A stretch of 64,000 bases of DNA from Spirogloea muscicola. Its lineage: Eukaryota; Streptophyta; Zygnematophyceae; Spirogloeales; Spirogloeaceae. The stretch spans positions 873,453 to 937,452 of the forward strand of contig WELB01000001.1 in NCBI GenBank assembly GCA_009602725.1, in the 5' to 3' direction. Position numbers and translations under genes: made by a program. The notes beneath the pieces were generated by a model, which ran no database searches, had not been told where the DNA came from, and saw only the letters and a program-made list of their open reading frames with translations. The stretch's first letter is position 1. Each line of letters begins with the position of its first letter. Below, in pieces: positions 54,001-64,000 of this stretch.

Positions 54001-55309
54001 GATGGCACTTTCTGGCTTTGTGTCTCATTCAGGAAATTACCTGTTGACAAAGATTGCAGAGAGGGACTTGTGTCGAGCTGCTATTGCACCAGAGAAGGTA
54101 TTGTCAGAGTTGCAGAGTCCCATTGCTTACTTTACACCTGTATGCGATGCTCTGTAGCAGGGAATGAATCCCTGGCACCCTTCTGTACAGAAGTTGCAGT
54201 GTGCATTGGCCTTGGTGGAGCTTTGCTGATGCAATGCAGCACACCACATTGTCAAAGTTGACATATTATAATATTGGCTGTGTTGTGCGTAGGGCTTACG
54301 CCAACCGGCGCTGCAGTACACAATCCTAGCTGTCATCAAGGCGAGGGTAGTGCGATTAGAGCCGCACTTTGAGGTGGCCTGGGCAGGCAGCCCACAGCTG
54401 GCAAACAGGGTCATCCGCTCTGAGGCTGCCATGAGGTTGGCCAAGTTGCTGAGTGTCACTCAAAGACTGCCAGAGAGCCTTGACTGGCAGCCAGCCACGG
54501 ACTGCTACCATGCTATTATGACCATGTTAGCCCTACACCACCACGAAGCCTAGACCCCAGACCCCACTTCGGCTTGTACTGCAATGTGGATTTCTAGCAC
54601 ACAATAATGCGGGTGAGGAAGCTGGGCCTCTGGCCTCCAGGGCGGCGCCGCACAAAGTGGAGGAGTTCCATGCGCTGCGCAAACAGAAGGCCAATGTAAG
54701 TAAGTCGAGCCTTCGAAGGAAGAAGGCCCCTGTACCTGCTGCAAGTCAGGAGCTTGAGGACCTTTTCTCCTCGTTGGCGCTGGAGGACGGCCAGAGCAGC
54801 CTCTCCCACAGCTGGTGATAGCAGCTGTCGACCCGTCAAAGTCATTGGTCCACTCAGCATGTCTCAATACCTGCAGCGTGACCGCATCTGCAAAGCATCT
54901 TGCTTATACTTCCTGCCTTTGTTTTTACATTCTCACTATGCCACTTGCCCTCTCACCCTCTTGTCAGTCCTGCCAAATTCCGCCTGGCTGGTGGTCGGAA
55001 TCTGATGCCATCACGTTCCACCAATCTTGCAGTTGCGGAAGAAAGTTGCTGCATGGAGGTTCTGCCGAGGAGAGATCAGGTAAACATGAGGCATGTGTAG
55101 CTGCAAAAGGAGGCTCCAATCAAGGGACCCAGAAAAGTCCGATGTTCACAGCAGCAAGAGGGATGCAGCTTCTCTCAGAAACAGTCAGGCCTGTTGCTCA
55201 GCTCCTGACTAGAACCCCTGAACCGATTGACTTGACAACCCCACCCAGCAGACCTAGTCACCTTGGCAGAGACAGTTGTGCAAGCAGGGACGTCGTTGTG
55301 CTTTCATGA
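51079..55309 (+). CDS. GEN1: GEN1/Yen1-like Holliday-junction resolvase (XPG/FEN1 family)
   Basis: Structure-specific 5' nuclease that resolves recombination intermediates. The start MGVHSLWQVLEPVRRR is the family MGV--LW start. Following exons: about 51311-51455 (NQALCIDLSYWLLQLGSAVG), FDGVAAAAPS from 51569, QPEYQLRQKL about 51687-51885, LLRSPEEGEAQCAAL about 52080-52135, GCVLQDACCTGDSDAFLFGA about 52255-52350 (acidic metal-binding core), 52561-52655 (CVDAYAMADVRKHLGLG), 52837-52900 (IALGLLLGCDYHKGVQGVGP, the helix-hairpin-helix region), 53107 on (EKAMKIVQHIGCKAVL), about 53820-53925 (SPDLAAITRFCEMHMEWPPE), about 54030-54100 (NYLLTKIAERDLCRAAIAP), about 54296 on (QYTILAVIKARVVRLEPHFE), about 54650 on (KVEEFHALRKQKAN) and the last, 55030-55309. 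The C-terminus has PEPIDLTTPP and DVVVLS-stop, two SUMO-interaction-like motifs. GEN1 rather than EXO1 or FEN1 from the KIAERD and VI-AR segments. Boundaries approximate. Confidence 0.9.
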
Positions 55310-55652
55310 GAGGGCTGTTGTGTATGTTCCTGCATATAGTTGACTGCCCGCTTCTCGGCATTGTGTGCTACTGTGGCATAGAGACATTGTGTCACGGAGC
55401 CAAAAGCCGGACACTGAATGAGAACCTACGCCAGCCACGTGGCTTTGTTGCGCAGTATGCTTGTTTCACATATTTTTGCAAGGATCTAAAATGCAATGAA
55501 TGGGGGCAATCATACAAAGGAGGCAGTCATCTGCAACTGGATAGACAGGTGCACCAGACAAAAAACACAAGGTGCACTTCAACTTGCTAACTTGGACTTC
55601 AAACCGAATCTGGTAGCTGCTGAGGTCCAGTGCCGTCTGGGTGGTCCCAGTG
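55310..55652. other. convergent 3' region of GEN1 and RPB4
   Basis: No coding pattern; room for the two 3' untranslated regions. Confidence 0.6.
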
Positions 55653-57166
55653 TCACTGTGCAAGTGATTGCACAGTCTTCAGCTCATCAAGCATCCGCAG
55701 AGCCTTCTCTTCATCTAAAGGACTAGGTCTGTCCTCCTTCTGCATGAACGAGATACAGAGCCTATATCAACCAGTCTACTCAAGAAGTAGATGTCAGCTA
55801 CTAGAGTACGATCATCTCTATTTGACAAACAAGCTTCTGAAATCACAGGCGAGGAGCTAATGATTCCTGCCCTCTGTGAGCAGAGCTTACCAGCAAAGAT
55901 GGCACCAGGTTCCTGGCCTCTTCCACCGTGTCAGGAAGATGGTTTCCAATCACACATGCCTGGTGCCACCAGCAACCCAACATTGACGCTGTCAGGCAAG
56001 ATCAGCACAGAGTGCCATGTGACTATGAAGAGTCAACGTACTGCCTGTCAGAGCATGTAGATCTTGAGGGACTAGCTGCAGCTCTTTGCCAAATCTGACA
56101 AACAGACAGGCCGAACTACTGAGCAAGCTTCAGCATTATGATAGCTACTCGAAGCATATCATCACCAAGGCCGTTGACATGCACTTGCCTCAAAGTCAGC
56201 AAGCTCGTTTCGGCGTAGAACTCTGACAAGCAGTCGGAAGTGTCCGGGTTAGAGCCTGCTCTCTTCTTAGCAGCCCACTTAGAGTGGAACAAAAGAACCA
56301 GCAGGCAGTGAGCATAAGACCCGGGTTATATGTCCATTTGCATATTTTAAGAAACACTAAGACTCCCTAAACCTTTAGTGAATTAGGATGGTCTTATAGT
56401 GTTTTCCAGAAGGTGCACAGAGCAGTCTAAGTTTGATGCGCTGGGTGCTACAAGAGCATGCTGGCAACATCACTCACTCGCGTACTCGGCCGGCCACTTC
56501 TGGTGTGATGTGATGCCGGAAGCGGATGACGTAATCGAGGAACTTCTGGAAGACACTGCAGCGGCCATGGCGAGGTTGTGAGCAATGTCAGCGGCATCCT
56601 GCAGTACAACGATGATAGAGAAGCATGCGCAATGGACAGACGAGGCTGCCTGCCAGAGGGAGACGAAGGTGACGCGTCATCAATGCGCGCTCACAGAGGA
56701 TAGTAGCACTGACCGGGAGGGCGGAGTCGGGGCAGAGGAGCTCACGGCGAGGGCGCGAGGCCGAGCGTCTCGTACTCCTCGCGCTTGGCCTCCAGGATGC
56801 CGGCCACCTCGGCGTTCATCAGGCAGGCCGCCCGGCTGAAGTCTGCCAGGCACAACAACGGTAAGGCCGGCGCTCTGCCGGGGCCGTGCCAACCAGCAGA
56901 AGATGCGCCCTTTGGCCTTGAATACTTGTCGTCAACTCTCACCAGTGAACTGCCAACCCCAATCGATGTAAATCTGAGGGCCTTGATGACTGGCATATGG
57001 CACATGCTGCAGCAGGTCGGGCACTGGCGTTTGCCAACGAGGTGCACACGGAATGCTGCAGCAGCAAGCGGCGCCGGCGGGGCGGAGGCAAGGTGGGGGG
57101 CTCACCGTCGCCCAGCTTCAGCTGGCTGGCGTCCTCCTCCTCCGCCACGGGCTTCAGGCCCGACAT
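55653..57166 (-). CDS. RPB4: RNA polymerase II subunit RPB4
   Basis: Stalk subunit that pairs with RPB7. Six exons (57166-57106, 56842-56746, 56555-56478, 56222-56189, 55959-55891, 55739-55653) join to 141 codons, practically the length of animal and plant RPB4. Landmarks: EEEDASQLKLGDDFSRAACL then MNAEVAGILEAKREE, VFQKFLDYVIRFRHH, VREVLRRNELADFEACV, NHLPDTVEEARNLVPSL, and LDEEKALRMLDELKTV near the end. Four introns are GT-AG; the intron after exon 4 begins GCAAGT after GAG, a GC-AG intron. Divergent from the plastid-protein gene at 57374. Confidence 0.93.
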
Positions 57167-57274
57167 GGCGACCGCGAGGCGTGCGCGGCCGCCTCGCGGT
57201 CGCTCCTCCGCCGCTCCAGACGTCCCCAGAAAGCGCCCGCACCGCGGCGCGAGCTGGCCTCGAGTCGTCCTCGA

Positions 57275-57309
<35 letters not shown>

Positions 57310-57373
57310 GTTGCGGGGGGAGTGGCAGAGGTGGAGGCCCTAACCCTAAGCCCTAAACTCTAGGGCTCCGTCT
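57167..57373. promoter_or_regulatory. divergent promoter with (GCC)n run and telobox pair
   Basis: CCG/GCC triplets at 57278-57309, then CCCTAACCCTAAGCCCTAAA at 57337-57356, three telobox-type units in a row just 17 bases before the plus-strand start. Telobox sites in plants mark promoters of ribosome, polymerase and proliferation genes; the RPB4 partner fits. Function is inferred. Confidence 0.6.
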
Positions 57374-58003
57374 GTGGACACTCTCCTATCCTTCGTATCC
57401 TTCCTGGGCTCCGCCGCCGACATGGCCGTCGCAACCGCCGCCGCGGTGACCGCCCCGGTCTCCTTCGGCGCTACGTCCGCAGCCAGCAGGTGGCGCGCCG
57501 CCTCGGCTGCCGCGCCGGGCTCTGCAGCGTCGGCTGCCAATGGCGGCCGCCGAATGACGGCTTCGCAGCGGCCTGCAAGAGTCTTTGCCGCCGCCGCGGC
57601 GAGGGCCATGGCTGCCGGCGAGGGCGGCCGGGACGCGGGGGCTCCCAGCAGCTCCGCGGAGCCGACGCCGCCGCGGCCGGCGCCCCCCACCCCTCCCAGC
57701 TTGCCCGCTGCGCCGGCCTCGTCGTCCGTGCGCCCTGCGCCGTCCTTCTCCGGCCGCAAGGTGCTGGACGCCTTCAAGGAGAGCGAGCGCGGCGGCCGCC
57801 GCACCAAGTTCAACGAGCCGCTGGTGCCAGCGGACCTGCTCGATGACCGGCGGCGCTCGTCGGAAGACGCCAGCCCCTGGAAGTTCAGCATCAACGCAGG
57901 ACAGGCCGTGCTTGCCCTCACATTCGTGGCCAGCGTGGTGCTCATGCTCGGCACGGTGTACGTCGTGTGGCGTGTCGGTGGCATTCATTACAATGAGTAC
58001 TAA
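57374..58003 (+). CDS. probable plastid-targeted single-pass membrane protein
   Basis: Single uninterrupted exon of 209 codons. The first about 80 residues are Ala/Ser/Arg-rich with almost no acidic residues, as in a chloroplast transit peptide (MAVATAAAVTAPVSFGATSA from an internal ATG at 57422). A proline-rich linker, then KVLDAFKESERGGRRTKFNE, an acidic segment, and a C-terminal hydrophobic helix AVLALTFVASVVLMLGTVYV ending GGIHYNEY-stop. Size and the C-terminal tail-anchor layout recall SEC61-beta-like and small plastid translocon or assembly proteins, but I do not recognise the family. Intron-less, unlike its neighbours. Either of the two ATGs could be the start; both give a hydrophobic leader. 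Confidence 0.75.
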   Translation: MDTLLSFVSFLGSAADMAVATAAAVTAPVSFGATSAASRWRAASAAAPGSAASAANGGRRMTASQRPARVFAAAAARAMAAGEGGRDAGAPSSSAEPTPPRPAPPTPPSLPAAPASSSVRPAPSFSGRKVLDAFKESERGGRRTKFNEPLVPADLLDDRRRSSEDASPWKFSINAGQAVLALTFVASVVLMLGTVYVVWRVGGIHYNEY

Positions 58004-59341
58004 ACGCGGGCTGACATTGTATGCTGCTGCACTCTCGTCTGGCAGTCAGGCTGCACTTTTGATTCTTTTGATTCTTGACAGCTACAATGGATTGCCAGAA
58101 CTGGCAACTTTTGCCCTGTCTTTGGCGTGAAGCTGCTCCCAGAAGCTGCAGCTCAGCTTGTGGCGCGTGCTCATCATTGCGTGACTGCATCGACTAGCTT
58201 TGACGGCAGCGTAGTATCTGCGCGTGGGGTGGGGAAGCCTGCACGATGAGAGAGTATGCGCGCGGTCCTGGCCTTGGCACAAAATGACCGACTGTGTCAA
58301 GCCCCTTTGACCATGCTGGGTCGCCTTAATTTTGCTTTGGCCTCCAGCACCATGTTGTACACAAGCAATCAATGCGCCTATAGCTTCTCCAAGAGTCCTA
58401 TTTGTCATAGCAATGGGATCTCAGAGTCACTGTCTTGTTGAAACTAAATACTGATTGTGCCAATATATCTTGGGCCTGAGCCTGCCTAGAATGTACTTGT
58501 AAGCTCGCCCAGTCCTCCTTATGAAGATGAAGCCTGGCGGCTGTTTTGGCAAGGTATATCATGACATCAGTCTACAGCACCTCATGCTTGATACACTTTA
58601 GCTGCCTTTTTGGTAACAGCTCTTGCTAGCCTCCGGGGTGCCAGTCCCATCAGGGAGGAGCGGATCCTGAAGTTGAAGAGCTAGTGAGGGCTGGCAAAGT
58701 GCGTAGAAGAAGAATATTTTGGCACGGAGCAGCAGTCGCTTGAACATTGACAACATTGGCTACTCTACAGTACGGGTGAAGGTGCCAGGGGTGTGTGATC
58801 TTCACTGCAAAGTGAGTTGCAGGGTTTTCTAAGAGACTCAATAGCCCCTGATTATGGAGGAAATTGTAGCCAATGACGAAAGCAGCAGCAAAGATCCTGA
58901 TTCACCAAGGCCAGCTATACGGCTTTGGCCTCAAATTGGTGGGAATGCACAGGCATAAGCAGTAAACGGCTAAAGCAGTAAACGGCTACCAGCAACCTCA
59001 CAGTAAGCCAATGGAGAGCTTCTAGTTGCTCACTGTGTTGATCTTGGTGACGGTGTGTAGTAAGGAACAGTGCTCTTGCCAAGAGTTCAGACAGTTTGTG
59101 AAGGGGCTCACAACATTTGTTAGCACATTCTTATTTATCTTCAGTAGTGCAATCCTTAGTTGGACTACGCTAGTCTTGCAAGAAGAATCAAAGAAGATGT
59201 ATAACCAAAAATGATGTTGTTCAATTGAGGGATTGCCATAGATGGATTGCCATAGATGGGACGAGGAAACCCAGTACATCTCACTCGAAAGAGAGCAGCC
59301 GCAAGCCGCATGGTGTACGGGAGTAAGATTGGTATATAGCT
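58004..59341. other. no recognised gene; two small tandem duplications
   Basis: AGCAGTAAACGGCTA occurs twice in a row at about 58958-58989 and GGATTGCCATAGAT twice at about 59228-59256. No convincing coding pattern; a rather AT-rich stretch 59000-59260. Confidence 0.5.
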
Positions 59342-61400
59342 ATGGCCAATATGCCCATCCAGCAGAGGGCTGACGGACTGCATATGCGGAGAGTCGACCT
59401 AATGGCCACCACCCCGGACGGGTGCCAGCGCATCGCTGCCGACGTGGTCATCACAAACGTGATTGACCGCTCCGATCCGGGGCTCTCAGCTTCAAAAAGG
59501 CTGGGCATGCAGCAGCAGATGCCGCTCGTGGCAAAAGAGGGAATGCAGTGTGTGCTGTGAGATGGAGGGCCTGTGTGACCAAGTACAAAGGCAAGCACAT
59601 AGACAAATGTGCATCACCTGCTGCCTAGCTGACCCGCTCAGTAACCACGAGTCAGCACATAGAGGTTGTTAACTGATGCCCGAATACCGGACGGCAATTA
59701 ACAAGCTCTTGTGCTACCAGCTAAGGCTCGACCAGCTTTCTGATGCAACGCATGAGCCTGAGCTCGCTGCAGACAAGCTGACACTCGACGTCGCAAGAAT
59801 GACAAGTAGGCTGCCGGCATGCCCATGTGAGCTGGAAGCATATCCTCACGTCGAGCATATCCCAGACTTGCAATATTCTGAAGTAGGGTAAGGAAGCGAG
59901 GACCCGTGCCGCCGAAAGTGTCAATTGCGGCAAAAGAGGCCAAATATGCGGACCATCCGGAAGGGGACAAATTCGCTCCACTGGCCATTGATAAGCACGG
60001 GGCTTTCGGGTTTAAATGGCTGGACCCTTTGACCCGGCTTGCGCGCCACGCTGTATCCCACTGGCGGGCCGAGCAGGCTGACTTCGACGCCGCTGGCTCG
60101 CTAGCGCAAGTTTTCAGATGCGCCTGTCTACCCACCAGTGGTCCTTGGCCCACGCCTTGCATCAGCGAGCTGGCCGTGCTCTTGAAGAAGGGCTCGCCCA
60201 TAGAGGATAGGGGCTGGAAAAGGCCAGCAAAAAAAAATGAACAAAGTGCAGGAAGGGGCCAGGGGAAGCACTAAGAAGGACAAGCACAGAAAGTAACTAA
60301 GCAGCTACGGAACTCTCAGTAACCCCTGCTAAGCAGCCTCAAGTCACAGAAACTTGGCTCCTGGAAGCGGGTTCCCCGGCCAGGGCCAGAGGCAGCAGCG
60401 AGGGCTCGTCCGGCACGCAGGTGCAGCGCGGGGGCCATGGACCTCTGCAGCGAGACGGCCAAGCGCATGCGGTACACCTGCGCTAGCGACCCGGCTGCAT
60501 GAAAGTCCACAGGCTCCCAATGGAAGCGGTGGGCGATGGCGTCTCGTGAGAGCTGGTTGTGAGAGCTCTAGCTCTGACCTGAGGCTGCTTAGCAGGGGTT
60601 ACTGAGTGCTTCGAAGCTGCTTAGTATTTTTTTGAGCTTGTTTTTGTTAGTGCTTCCCCTGGCCCCTTCTCGTCCTTTGTTCATTCTTTTTTTGGGCTGG
60701 CTTGTTCCAGCCCCTATCCTCAATGGGCGAGCCCTTCTCTAGCTGCCGCCTCTGGCAGCTAGGATCTTTAGATCTTGTCCATTTTCTTTGGGCTGCCTTT
60801 CCCAGCGCATACCCTCTGGTGGCGAGCAATTTCTTAGAGCAAAGAAAGTGCTCGTCCATTGAGGATAGGGGCTGAAAAAACCAGCCCAACAAAAAGAATG
60901 AACAAAGTACGAGAAGCGCTAAGAAAAACAAGCACAAAAAGAAATCAAAGCAGCTACGGATTACTCAGTATCCCCTGCTAAGCAGCCGCAGATCAGAGAT
61001 GCTAGGCTCCTGGAAGTGGGTCCCCTGGCCAGAGCCAGAGGCAGCAGCGAGGGCTCTGCAAAGGGTTTTCATGTATTAGAAACAAACGAAGGCCAAATGG
61101 CCAAGTACAAAGGCAAGCACATCTAAGACCTACATAACCTACAGCAGAATGACCCGCTCAGTAACCGCGGGTCAAAACATAAAGGTCGCTAATCGATGCC
61201 TGAATACTAGATGTCAGATAAGAAGCCCTTCTGCCACCAACTAGAGCACGCCCAGCTTTCTGGTGCAAGGCATTAGCCTGGGCACGCTGCAAACAGGCCG
61301 AAACTCGTCGTCGCAAGAAAGACCGATATGCAGCTGGCAAGCACATCTCAGCCGGGAACACATCTGCACGTCGTGTGTAGCCTAGATTGGCAATGTTGTG
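59342..61400. mobile_element. nest of RT fragments and tails in both orientations
   Basis: In order: plus 59348-59520, MRRVDLMATTPDGCQRIAAD then VVITNVIDRSDPG (upstream part of the same ORF type); minus tail 59560-59660; minus RT end 59698-59960 (TGPRFLTLLQNIASLGYARR); plus RT piece 59915-60125 (KYADHPEGDKFAPLAIDKHG); minus tail 60185-60300; minus RT end 60316-60510 (SLAQVYRMRLAVSLQRSMAP, LLSRGY-stop); plus tails 60560-60760 and 60770-60840; minus tail 60835-60960; minus RT end 60965-61050; minus tail and RT end of the second subfamily 61075-61390. At least seven insertions, all 5'-truncated. Confidence 0.7.
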
Positions 61401-62164
61401 GAGGAGGGTGTGTGCAAAGGGGGCTGTGAAGCTTCCGAAAAGCGCAGATGAAAAGTTTCTTCCAGTCGAAGGCGATTGCTGTCATTGGCCATAGCGAGCC
61501 GCAAGTACTGTTCCACTGGCCGGGGCAGCGGACAGGTCGCTGAGGGCTCAGGTGCCGTCGCTAACGCGGGCGTGCGCGGCCTTGCCGCGGCGCGTGGCGC
61601 TTGCTTGCGTGAGGAGCAAGTCGACGACCCCCCACAAACTGGCAGTGGGTAAGGTACCTCATCAGGATGTGCTTGCCTGCGTGTGTGTACTTGGCCACTT
61701 TGGCCACTATTCTTAACACATTTCTCTTAACACCGATTGGATGCCTCAAGTCACCCTCCACCGGCAGTCCCCGGCTTGAAGGCTTCCGCTGACGCCGCCC
61801 CCGCCGCCGCCGCCGCCGCCGCCGCCGTCGCCGCCGCCGCGGCGNGAGGCAGGCCCTGACGCGCCGCCGGCCGCCCCGAGCGCCTGCGCCTGGCCCCCTC
61901 CCCGGCCTCCTCCCACGTCCGCCCCAGCCTGCGCTGCACTTTCGGCGCTCTTTACAACGCTCCGGGCTGCGATTCCGGCTTTGCACCGCCAGCCGGGCCG
62001 TCGTGTGCAGCTCGACCTCCGTCAAGGCATCGTCGCTTGATTCTGGCGACGTTGCAGCGAGCACTACCGCCAGCCCGTCCTCCTAGGCCTCGTTCGGCCC
62101 TCTTGACTTCCACTCTACGTTGTTCAATTCGACACGCTACGACGCTTCGCCTGGTGTTAGCACG
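61401..62164. promoter_or_regulatory. upstream region of the sphingosine-phosphate lyase with (GCC)n run
   Basis: Triplet run of GCC at about 61796-61845 including one uncalled base (61845). A tail piece (TTGCCTGCGTGTGTACTTGG) lies at about 61670. Sequence after 61850 is pyrimidine-rich and likely 5' leader. Confidence 0.45.
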
Positions 62165-64000
62165 ATGGTCTCGGCCGTCCTGGCAGGCAAGTGGTCGTTG
62201 GACATTCTTGCAAGTACTCTTCACGTCGTAATTTTGGCTTCATCGACATCGTCAACAATGATGTGCAAGTTGCAAATTACCAAGAGGTGGTGACCACTTG
62301 ACCCTGTCCCACTGCAGGCTTGGGTGCTGTAGGAGTTGGCGCTGTGCTATATCTGCAGCCACCTCGACTCGCAGCATTGAGACATGCAGCGAATTCACAA
62401 CTTGCACAACACGAACCAATAATTGTCATTCTCATCTCGTTATTTATTGCAGCTCTCGTCTCTCAATGTGTTCAACTCCTCAACGTCATCACAGTCTTCA
62501 TTCAGGATCAGGGTATGATCATGCCCTAGATACGCATCTCCACTTCAAGTAGGGTTACCATCACTACACCACTTATAGCTCGTTCTGAAGCTTGTCTTTG
62601 AGGTGAGTAAGCAGCCAACAGGATCTTGATTGCCATTGTGACTTGGTCACTGCATTCCTGTACCTCCCCAGGTGTGACTACTGCCTGCTACACGTTCCTC
62701 TTCTACTTGGCACGGTTCGTTGGCGCAGACAAAGGCGTTGACGTCTGACCAGCTTGCTTGATACTAAAGTAGAAGAACTACCTAGTCACTCCAACTTTGA
62801 TGGGTGTATGACGCTTGTGGCAGTTGAGTCTGCTTCTATTGTAAAGGCAGGTTGGGGTGTCCTAACGTCCTACATGTGTTGTTTTGGCAGGAAATTACCA
62901 GGCGTGAATGCTTACATACACAAGCAGCAAAATCAGGTGACTTGCAAGTCAACAGAACTCCTTCCTTGCCATGCAGCCAGCCCCAATTACTTCGACCTGT
63001 TGCAACTTGATCAGGATTACTCTTGCGATGCTCTTCGTACGAACAGCATCTGCTTTCTGAACATGATTGTGTTTGTCCGACAGATGATTGACAAGCTGCA
63101 GGTCAAGTCAATGAGCAAGAAGAAGGAATATCTGACACGATTGCCGAAGGAAGGTCTTGGGCTAGCCGTCTTGAATAAGCTTGAGGAAGCGGAACGAATG
63201 GATAAGCCCTGGAAAGGCAAATGCTCTGGAACAGTGTAAGCTGCCCTAAAGTCTTTTTGATCAGATTTGTCCTTTACCCTGCAGCTTGCTGCACGTACTC
63301 AGAGCTGCACTTTATCTGGGTATGTCAGGCATCAGATGAGCCAAGTAGCAGGCATCAGTGACTACATCAGCTGCAGGACGGTCTCCTTGGAGAACTTGGA
63401 ACAAATTTGCTACAATCGGGACAATGGAGCAAAGATGATCAGTATGTTATCGTGAACTCCTATGTGATTGAGGCCTGTGTTGTAATTCACTCGCTCATGC
63501 CCTCTGTGTCACCGGCATGCTGTAGGTACATGGGAGGAGAGACCTATGAACGGCACGTCTCAATCATACTAGCTGCCTACAGCAGGTTTGTGATTCTCCT
63601 GAAGCAGAGTTATGTACATAGAAGTGGCCTGCTTTTCTCCTAGTATTTCTCTGGCTGCATACTGGAGCAGTTGAGGTAAAGCAAGAGTAGCTCATTGTGG
63701 TACTGCAGCAACTCCTAGCAAGGTCATCAGAAGAAGAGCCAGGTTGTGATAGCCCCGGCCATAGGTGCTGGTCACTTTGCTAGAAGTCCATTATGTAGGC
63801 CAAGAGGCACTGCTTGCAGTACCTCCATGCTGCGATAAGCACCAGCTCACTTGACTATCTATTGGTTGCAGATTTGCACACACCAATCCGCTACATCCAG
63901 ACGTGTTTCCCAGCATAACTCAGTTCGAAGCTGAAGTTGTAGCTATGACCGCAGCCCTTCTAGGTGGAAATCGGGCACAGTCTGGGGGGCAAGTGTGTGG
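62165..64000 (+). CDS. DPL1: sphingosine-1-phosphate lyase, N-terminal half (continues past window)
   Basis: PLP enzyme of the ER that cleaves phosphorylated sphingoid bases to a long-chain aldehyde and phosphoethanolamine. A membrane exon at about 62319-62513 reads EPIIVILISLFIAALVSQ preceded by Gly/Ala-rich sequence. Then 62671 on (VTTACYTFLFYLARFVGADK), about 62892-62936 (KLPGVNAYIHKQQNQ), 63086-63237 (MIDKLQVKSMSKKKEYLTRL, PKEGLGLAVLNKLEEAERMD, WKGKCSGTV), 63525 on (YMGGETYERHVSIILAAYSR), and about 63872-64000 (HTNPLHPDVFPSITQFEAEV, VAMTAALLGGN ... SGGQVCG). This is the plant-type order up to the residues just before the PLP-binding GGTES segment, which lies outside. The first coding exon is uncertain: ATG 62165 (MVSAVLAGKWSLDIL) is the best candidate. 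Confidence 0.92.

Noticed and set aside
57374-58003. Assignment as SEC61 beta
   Set aside because: The C-terminal helix layout is similar but the conserved SEC61-beta residues before the helix are not visible, and the leader looks plastidic.
1-64000. CRISPR arrays, bacterial operons, ribosomal RNA genes
   Set aside because: No spaced direct repeats, ribosome-binding sites or rRNA signatures; all genes are intron-split and eukaryotic.

Overview
The window is nuclear DNA of a eukaryote, most likely a green alga of the Trebouxiophyceae type. Every recognisable gene is cut into short exons by GT-AG introns of about 100-400 bases. The proteins include plant/algal types: a two-UBA NBR1, a TALE-like homeobox factor, MutS2 with a presumed transit peptide, and plant-style sphingosine-phosphate lyase. 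CCCTAAA telobox-like motifs sit in promoters, and G+C-rich triplet runs surround several starts. Species assignment is inference. Two N runs (25843-26117 and 50225-50695) and single Ns mark assembly gaps.

Layout: 1-110 is a (CT)n microsatellite. 335-7025(+) holds the 3' part of a large secreted protein: a fibrocystin/CEMIP-like beta-helix, MopE-type metal-binding repeats and repeated 'FDDS-W ... DDG-VYLNG ... NV-AVEVH' modules. 7455-9399(-) is a nitronate monooxygenase without its N-terminus. 9430-11890 is a transposon graveyard with a long inverted repeat. 13488-15241(-) is ALKBH6. 15500-17115 is again repeat. 17913-23128(-) is MutS2 with a foldback in its last intron. 24210-25375(-) is a homeobox gene, divergent from the SRRM1/SRm160 N-terminus (25435+), which runs into a gap. 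27688-30064(-) is RPN9 and 30483-35869(+) is AP-4 beta, another divergent pair. 38049-41855(+) is NBR1. 42370-44467(-) is an unassigned acidic membrane-protein candidate. 44480-46640 is repeat. 47585-49994(-) is a SAM methyltransferase. 51079-55309(+) is a GEN1/Yen1-like resolvase. 55653-57166(-) is RPB4, divergent from a probable plastid membrane protein (57374-58003+). 59340-61480 is repeat. 62165 to the end (+) is the N-terminal half of sphingosine-1-phosphate lyase.

The genes are mostly single-copy housekeeping functions (proteasome lid, Pol II stalk, vesicle adaptor, selective autophagy, DNA repair and recombination, sphingolipid breakdown) and form no pathway cluster. The main unusual structures are the mosaic secreted protein, the two long inverted repeats, and a retroelement family whose 3' tail carries a conserved stem-loop and is scattered as solo pieces.
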